Assembly: GCA_012797095.1 (NCBI GenBank) | Contig: JAAZPS010000109.1 | Coordinates: 1-16,633, forward strand | DNA length: 16,633 bases | From: Bacillota bacterium | Lineage (GTDB): Bacteria > Bacillota > Dethiobacteria > DTU022 | Direction of reading: 5' to 3' | Shown here: positions 12,896 through 16,633 of the stretch, in pieces | Numbering within the stretch: position 1 is the stretch's first letter | Layout of the letters: each line of letters opens with the position of its first letter | The notes under the pieces: generated by a model | Database searches by the model: none | Told to the model about the DNA's origin: nothing | The model's input: the letters and a program-made list of their open reading frames with translations, nothing else | Program-made: the position numbers and the translations under genes

Positions 12896-14209
12896 CTAGC
12901 CGGCCCCCCCCGGGCCCATCAGCGCCTCGACCCCTTCCATGAATTTGCGCCAGTTGACATCCTCCATGTACTGCATGAACAGCAGTTCTTCGATGCGGTT
13001 GTCCCGGATAAACTGCAGGATATCCTTGCCTGCGGCAGCGGTGCTGTAGAAGCGCGAATCCACCACATAGATCTCCTCGTAGTGCGGCAGCAAAAAGGGC
13101 ACCAGCGCATTGCCAAAGGAGTCCTTCACCACCAGGATTTTTTTTCCGTTCTTCACCGCTGTCCTGATCACCCCCCAGGTTCCACCGCCCGAGCTGATAA
13201 AAACAAGGTACTTATCGGTCTTGCTGGCCGCATATTGCAGATCGATGACCGCACTTTCCCGGGCTTCCCGTGCATAATACTGCGTGAATTGATGCTCCGT
13301 GAAGGGCAGGTAGACCGTGAGAGTATCGGGGTTCTTCTCCAGGTTATGATCAAGGGTTTTCGAGTAGGAGCTGCCGAGAAAACCCTCCAGATCGACCTTC
13401 CGGTATCTATCCAGAGGCACGGGCTGCTCCCCCCGTGCCTTCATGAAGGCACAGTAGCCATAATAGGCGCCCAGGGCTGTCCAGTGGTGGTCCGTTCGAA
13501 AATAGAGATATTCGCTCTTATGTTTATTCAGGACATCGTACACGTTTACCGAGCGGATTCCGGGCTTCAGCCTGCTGTTCAGGTAGACCAGCGCTTCATT
13601 CTGGGAATCGGTGATCTCCCGGTACCTTTTGAGCTGAACAAACTCGCTGTTGGTCGGAGCGATCATGGAATAGATCCTGACGGCTCCATCGACCCTGGCC
13701 CGGTATTGGTTCAGCACAGCAGCATAGTAATCGATATTTTCCTTGTTGAATTTGAACAGCTGCACCGCCCGGCCATCCACCACGATCCAGTAGCCCACAT
13801 TTTGCCCGTCGCCGTCCATTCCCGGCAGCAGATCGTTCTCCGCCGGTTCTTCGGTCTCCCCGGGCTCTTCCGAGGGTCCTTCTTGACCCGTTTCGGTATG
13901 CTTCGACAGCTCCTCCGGGGCGGTGACGATGGTAATGCCGGGGCCCAGCAGGGAGCAGAGCTGCTGGATCTTACGGCTCGTTTTGACAATGCTGTCGCGA
14001 AAGATGAAGGTGTCGCTGTAATAGTTCTCCATGCGGCGAAAGTAGGCCCCGCTGCAAAGGGCCTCGATGCTGAACTCGGGCCGCTTTTCCAAAGCGCGGT
14101 GCTCGAGTTCCGAAACTGTCGCCTTTTCTGTGTTGAAAAGATTGGCCAGCCCCAGAAAGGCGATGACAACCAGAAATAGGATTGCCTCTGTCCGCAATTT
14201 TTTGCTCAT
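12896..14209 (-). CDS. DHHW-family (AlgJ/AlgX-like) O-acetylation protein
   Basis: 437-aa protein anchored by one N-terminal hydrophobic segment (about residues 7-24), with the rest outside the membrane. The family motif DHHW is present at 240-243 in YFRTDHHWTALGAY, and the upstream MIAPTNSEF and downstream VVKDSFGNALVPFLLPHY (SGNH-like block) are also typical. Such proteins act with an AlgI-type MBOAT to place acetyl groups on an exported polysaccharide or cell-wall polymer. I chose the ATG at 14209 because GGAGG sits seven bases upstream; the frame is open to 14260 without a ribosome binding site. It follows the MBOAT gene by 73 bases, so it is the second gene of one operon. A Glu/Pro-rich low-complexity insertion lies at residues about 101-126. 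Confidence 0.9.
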   Translation of the reverse strand: MSKKLRTEAILFLVVIAFLGLANLFNTEKATVSELEHRALEKRPEFSIEALCSGAYFRRMENYYSDTFIFRDSIVKTSRKIQQLCSLLGPGITIVTAPEELSKHTETGQEGPSEEPGETEEPAENDLLPGMDGDGQNVGYWIVVDGRAVQLFKFNKENIDYYAAVLNQYRARVDGAVRIYSMIAPTNSEFVQLKRYREITDSQNEALVYLNSRLKPGIRSVNVYDVLNKHKSEYLYFRTDHHWTALGAYYGYCAFMKARGEQPVPLDRYRKVDLEGFLGSSYSKTLDHNLEKNPDTLTVYLPFTEHQFTQYYAREARESAVIDLQYAASKTDKYLVFISSGGGTWGVIRTAVKNGKKILVVKDSFGNALVPFLLPHYEEIYVVDSRFYSTAAAGKDILQFIRDNRIEELLFMQYMEDVNWRKFMEGVEALMGPGGAG

Positions 14210-14282
14210 CTTCAACCTCCGTTTCAAGATCAAGCAACCTTCTCTTTCACCCCGAGGCAACCGGGCAGCAGTTTCCCGGCCC

Positions 14283-15701
14283 CTAGAACCTGAAATAAAG
14301 AAAGGGGTTGTACGATTGCCCTACCAGAAATATAATTGACAGCGCCAGCACCGCAATACAGGCCAGAGGCTGGAGCACCCTTTCCACCACGGAACCTCTC
14401 CCCGGCTTTCCGGGAAAGATCTTCTTCAGCCGTTTGCCCAGACGCTTTGCCAGCGGGGTGCAGCCGACGGCGGCGATGAGCAGAAACGGGGCGTTGTTCA
14501 GAAAATGGATCGAGACCTCGGGTCCGGAGAAGGCTGATCCTTTCAGACCGAACATGATGCCGAGAAAGTTCAGTGCTAGCTTCAGATCCAGATGATAGAA
14601 AAAGACCCAGCCGACCAGTACCGCCACCCACAGATAGACCCTGGAGACAATCGCAGGCAGCTTTTCGAACACCGCTGAAAGAAATAACTTTTCCATCACG
14701 ACCAGGACAAAGTAGTAGAGCCCCCATAGCACAAAGTTCCAGCTGGCGCCGTGCCACAACCCGGTCAGCGACCATACCACCAGAAGATTTGCCAGCTGGT
14801 GCCTTCTGTTTCCACCCAGGGGGATGTACAGATAGTCCCTGAAAAAGCTGCCCAGCGAGATATGCCAGCGCCTCCAGAACTCGGTGGCGGACCTGGAGAT
14901 ATAGGGGTAGTTGAAATTTTCCCGGTAGGTAAAACCGAACATCTTTCCAAGGCCGATGGCCATATCGGAGTAGCCGGAGAAGTCAAAATAGATCTGCAGC
15001 GCAAAGAGAAAGATCCCCAACCAGGCTCCGGTGACCGGCAGCCGCGAATAATCTGTCCCCAGAAAATTCTCGCAAATTTTGCCCGCCGTGTTGGCCAGCA
15101 GCACCTTTTTGCCCAGACCGGTCACGAAACGGCTGACTCCGTAGTTGAACTGCGCGAAGGTTTCCTTCCTTCCGTCGATCTCCGCGGCAATCTCCCGGTA
15201 GCGCACGATCGGTCCCGCCACCAGCTGATGGAAAAGGGAGACAAATAGCAGCAGCTTGAAAAAAGATCGCTGCGCCTCGCTCTCGCCGCGATAGACATCG
15301 ACCACGTAAGAGATCGTTTGAAAGGTGTAGAAGGATATCCCTATGGGCAGGCCGAAAGCGGTCGCCTGCAGCTCCGATCCGAGAAGGCTGTTCAGGCTGG
15401 TAGCGATAAAGCCGTAATATTTGAAAAAACCGAGGATCAACAGGTTGCCCGTTACCGAGATAACCACCGCGGCCTTCCCTTTCCAGTTGCCGCGGTTCCG
15501 GCCCGCCGCCAGACCGTTGAAATAGTCGAAAAGGGTCGAAAAGATCAGGATCGTGACCCAGACCGGCTCACCCCAGGCATAGAAGGCCAGGGAGGTGAGG
15601 ATCAACAGCCAGTTGCGATAGGTTCTGCTCCTGAACGTATAGTATAAAAAGAGATTTACCGGTAAAAAAACACAGAGAAAAAACAGGCTGGAAAATACCA
15701 A
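14283..15701 (-). CDS. MBOAT-family O-acyltransferase (AlgI/PatA/DltB-like)
   Basis: 472-aa polytopic membrane protein with about ten hydrophobic segments. In the family it moves acetyl groups from a cytoplasmic donor across the membrane to the polysaccharide-modifying partner. The AlgI signatures are clear: VFSSLFFLCVFLP at the start, FGLPIGISFYTFQTISYVVD, QIYFDFSGYSDMAIGLGKMF, FWRRWHISL (H280), DYLYIPLGGNR, and LTGLWHGASWNFVLWG with the putative catalytic H317. Start: GTG at 15707 is only two bases after GGGGAGG, whereas TTG at 15701 is eight bases away and gives the family-typical (M)VFSSL N-terminus, so I use TTG. It is followed by the DHHW gene, forming a two-gene O-acetylation module. 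No polymer-synthesis genes are in the window, so the substrate is unknown. Confidence 0.93.
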   Translation of the reverse strand: MVFSSLFFLCVFLPVNLFLYYTFRSRTYRNWLLILTSLAFYAWGEPVWVTILIFSTLFDYFNGLAAGRNRGNWKGKAAVVISVTGNLLILGFFKYYGFIATSLNSLLGSELQATAFGLPIGISFYTFQTISYVVDVYRGESEAQRSFFKLLLFVSLFHQLVAGPIVRYREIAAEIDGRKETFAQFNYGVSRFVTGLGKKVLLANTAGKICENFLGTDYSRLPVTGAWLGIFLFALQIYFDFSGYSDMAIGLGKMFGFTYRENFNYPYISRSATEFWRRWHISLGSFFRDYLYIPLGGNRRHQLANLLVVWSLTGLWHGASWNFVLWGLYYFVLVVMEKLFLSAVFEKLPAIVSRVYLWVAVLVGWVFFYHLDLKLALNFLGIMFGLKGSAFSGPEVSIHFLNNAPFLLIAAVGCTPLAKRLGKRLKKIFPGKPGRGSVVERVLQPLACIAVLALSIIFLVGQSYNPFLYFRF

Positions 15702-15707
15702 CTGCAC

Positions 15708-15887
15708 GGCCTCCCCGGATACTTGCTGGAATCATTTCTACAGATTTAAAAACGTCTCACTTCTCTTTGCTGCAGCCGAGGACGCAGGCTGGAAGGCTGC
15801 CGTTGCAGCCGCCCGATAGTTACCCGGGGCTTTTCAGCCGCTCATGCCTGTCAGAAGGAAATCTTACCCCCTGACCCCTTTTAATGG
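15708..15887. other. Leader region between terminator and MBOAT gene
   Basis: About 180 bases without a gene. On the minus strand just after the terminator is a GGGGTCAGGGGGTAAGATTT stretch followed by CTTCTGACAGG. This resembles the GGGGTCAGG-type sequence seen in REP-like repeats, though I cannot confirm a family. An inverted repeat of GGCTGC/GCAGCC type (near 15770-15810) is also present. No convincing second promoter was found here. Confidence 0.35.
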
Positions 15888-15917
15888 AAAAACCCCCGGG
15901 TATATCTCTCCGGGGGG
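15888..15917 (-). terminator. Intrinsic terminator upstream of the MBOAT gene
   Basis: On the minus strand CCCCCGG (15910-15916) pairs perfectly with CCGGGGG (15893-15899) around a 10-base loop and is followed directly by TTTTT (15888-15892). It lies 187 bases before the MBOAT start and about 280 bases after the transposase stop. It could end the transposase transcript, end a small RNA, or act as an attenuator for the O-acetylation operon. Confidence 0.8.
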
Positions 15918-16046
15918 CTCCTTCGATCCGGTAATCATATCGTTTAACAGCCACAACGAAAAACCTTCTTTGCCGGCACGTTTATGATCGCTCCGCTTTG
16001 TTCAGCCTTTCAGGCAAGCGGTTTATCTGCTGCTCCCTTTCAGGAA
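15888..16046 (-). ncRNA. Candidate structured leader or small RNA (unknown family)
   Basis: Between a TATAAT at 16052-16057 and the terminator at 15888-15917, the minus strand could give an RNA of about 155 bases. It contains CCCTT-CCTGA-AAGGG at its 5' end and CCGCTT-GCC-TGAAA-GGC-TGAACA-AAGCGG, a stem with nested hairpin (about 15990-16024). It then has the terminator hairpin. It matches no riboswitch class I can recall. The transcription start is uncertain because the -35 for this TATAAT is poor. Confidence 0.35.
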
Positions 16047-16103
16047 GGGAAATTATACCGCACATCCTTCGAACCGGGATCAGATGAACCGCCGTTCAAG
16101 ACA

Positions 16104-16132
16104 ATTTAATCATATCAGCAGCAACTTTTCAA
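16104..16132 (-). promoter_or_regulatory. Candidate promoter upstream of the O-acetylation operon
   Basis: TTGAAA (16127-16132), a 17-base spacer and TTAAAT (16104-16109) on the minus strand give 5/6 and 4/6 matches. A perfect TATAAT at 16052-16057 is an alternative -10 but has no good -35. Either would transcribe the structured leader, the terminator at 15888-15917 and then the MBOAT gene. Confidence 0.35.
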
Positions 16133-16192
16133 TGACTCTTCCTTCAAGATCGTGTCAAGGCACTGTAGGTTAAAGCGAACCCCACGGACGGC

Positions 16193-16633
16193 TCAGACAA
16201 TCATTTGACCATCTATCCCTTTTAATGCATTCCGTGTTAAACTGTCCTTTCCGTTAAACAGGGGGATATTCCCGCTATATTCTTTGCCCAGTATTTTCTC
16301 CCTTGCTCGTTTCAACTCCTTTTTAACCTCTTGATCAATTTCGACTATGGGTGGGGGCGACTTTTTAGCTGCCAGGTAATGCGCACGGACCGGTTCTTTA
16401 TCTGCCCTTACCGCCCGCATGCTGGCCATATTACTGACACCATTTGTGCTCCAGGCCATTGGTCGGCTGCTTAACCTGGCCGAAAGGATATAGCTGACAT
16501 GCCCCTCGGCACTGCAGCCAACACTGGGATGCTTTACCGAGGCCTCAATCCCATCCCAATTGTTTTTGATATACCTTATGGTGTCTTGTACCCTCCTCTG
16601 CCTGGGGGGCCTTTCAGCGAGCTCCAGGGCCTC
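16193..16633 (-). mobile_element. ISLre2-family transposase, 3' part (runs off the window)
   Basis: The minus-strand frame is open from the last base of the window to a TGA at 16193, giving the C-terminal 146 residues. The segment CSAEGHVSYILSARLSSRPM followed by AWSTNGVSNMASMRA is the C-terminal signature of ISLre2 (UPF0236) transposases. The annotated internal Met in AWSTNG is not a real start. The protein ends at a length and position normal for the family, so the 3' end seems intact; the N-terminal two thirds lie outside. The element's terminal inverted repeat should fall within roughly 16060-16190, but it cannot be located without the other end. Confidence 0.85.

Noticed and set aside
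12623..14179. 518-codon open frame on the plus strand opposite the DHHW gene
   Set aside because: It is a mirror of the real gene on the other strand. Its translation has no family motif, while the minus strand has DHHW, a membrane anchor and a ribosome binding site.
16015..16045. SRP RNA-like GAAAGGGAGCAGC stretch
   Set aside because: Only the AGCAGC part resembles the SRP domain IV loop; the matching UCAGG-type strand and apical GGAA-type loop are not in place.
1..16633. CRISPR arrays, tRNA or rRNA genes
   Set aside because: No regularly spaced direct repeats and no tRNA or rRNA signatures were seen on either strand.

Overview
The window reads as the genome of an anaerobic, flagellated Firmicute, probably a fairly GC-rich member of the Clostridia. 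The evidence is AGGAGG-type ribosome binding sites with frequent TTG/GTG starts, sigmaA-like TTGACA/TATAAT promoters, a sigmaD (sigma28) flagellar promoter, a T-box leader, the FliW-CsrA pair, a ferredoxin-dependent 2-oxoacid oxidoreductase, and the end of an ISLre2-type transposase. No species can be named from the sequence alone.

Layout. Bases 1-327 hold no gene I can support, but a strong leftward promoter leaves the window at the left edge. Bases 328-6865 are a late flagellar operon on the minus strand. In transcription order it is flgM, flgN, flgK, flgL, fliW, csrA, flaG, fliD, fliS and a fliT-like gene, behind a near-consensus sigmaD promoter at 6922-6947. It encodes the anti-sigma factor, the export chaperones, the hook-filament junction proteins, the filament cap and the FliW/CsrA regulators. 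It is therefore an assembly-and-feedback module: flgM, transcribed by sigmaD, encodes the inhibitor of sigmaD. A 0.5 kb gene-free stretch follows.

Bases 7364-9462 hold two divergent genes with facing sigmaA-type promoters: a nitrilase-superfamily amidohydrolase (minus) and a membrane-anchored alpha/beta hydrolase (plus). Bases 9497-12135 are a four-gene 2-oxoacid:ferredoxin oxidoreductase operon on the minus strand (ferredoxin-like delta, alpha, beta, gamma), most like the branched-chain (VOR) type. Its leader is a complete T-box riboswitch (12165-12428) with its own promoter and terminator. The specifier is best read as CUC (Leu), and the tRNA-end-binding bases predict a tRNA with A73. This is the most interesting feature: it implies that the enzyme is made during leucine shortage, so it may run in the biosynthetic (reductive carboxylation) direction.

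Bases 12465-12895 are non-coding and contain a cluster of short perfect hairpins and a 16-bp palindrome. Bases 12896-15701 are a two-gene polysaccharide O-acetylation module on the minus strand (AlgI-like MBOAT, then a DHHW/AlgJ-like protein). It is preceded by a 0.5 kb leader region with candidate promoters and a strong intrinsic terminator, possibly a regulated leader or a small RNA. The window ends inside the 3' part of an ISLre2-family transposase (16193-16633).
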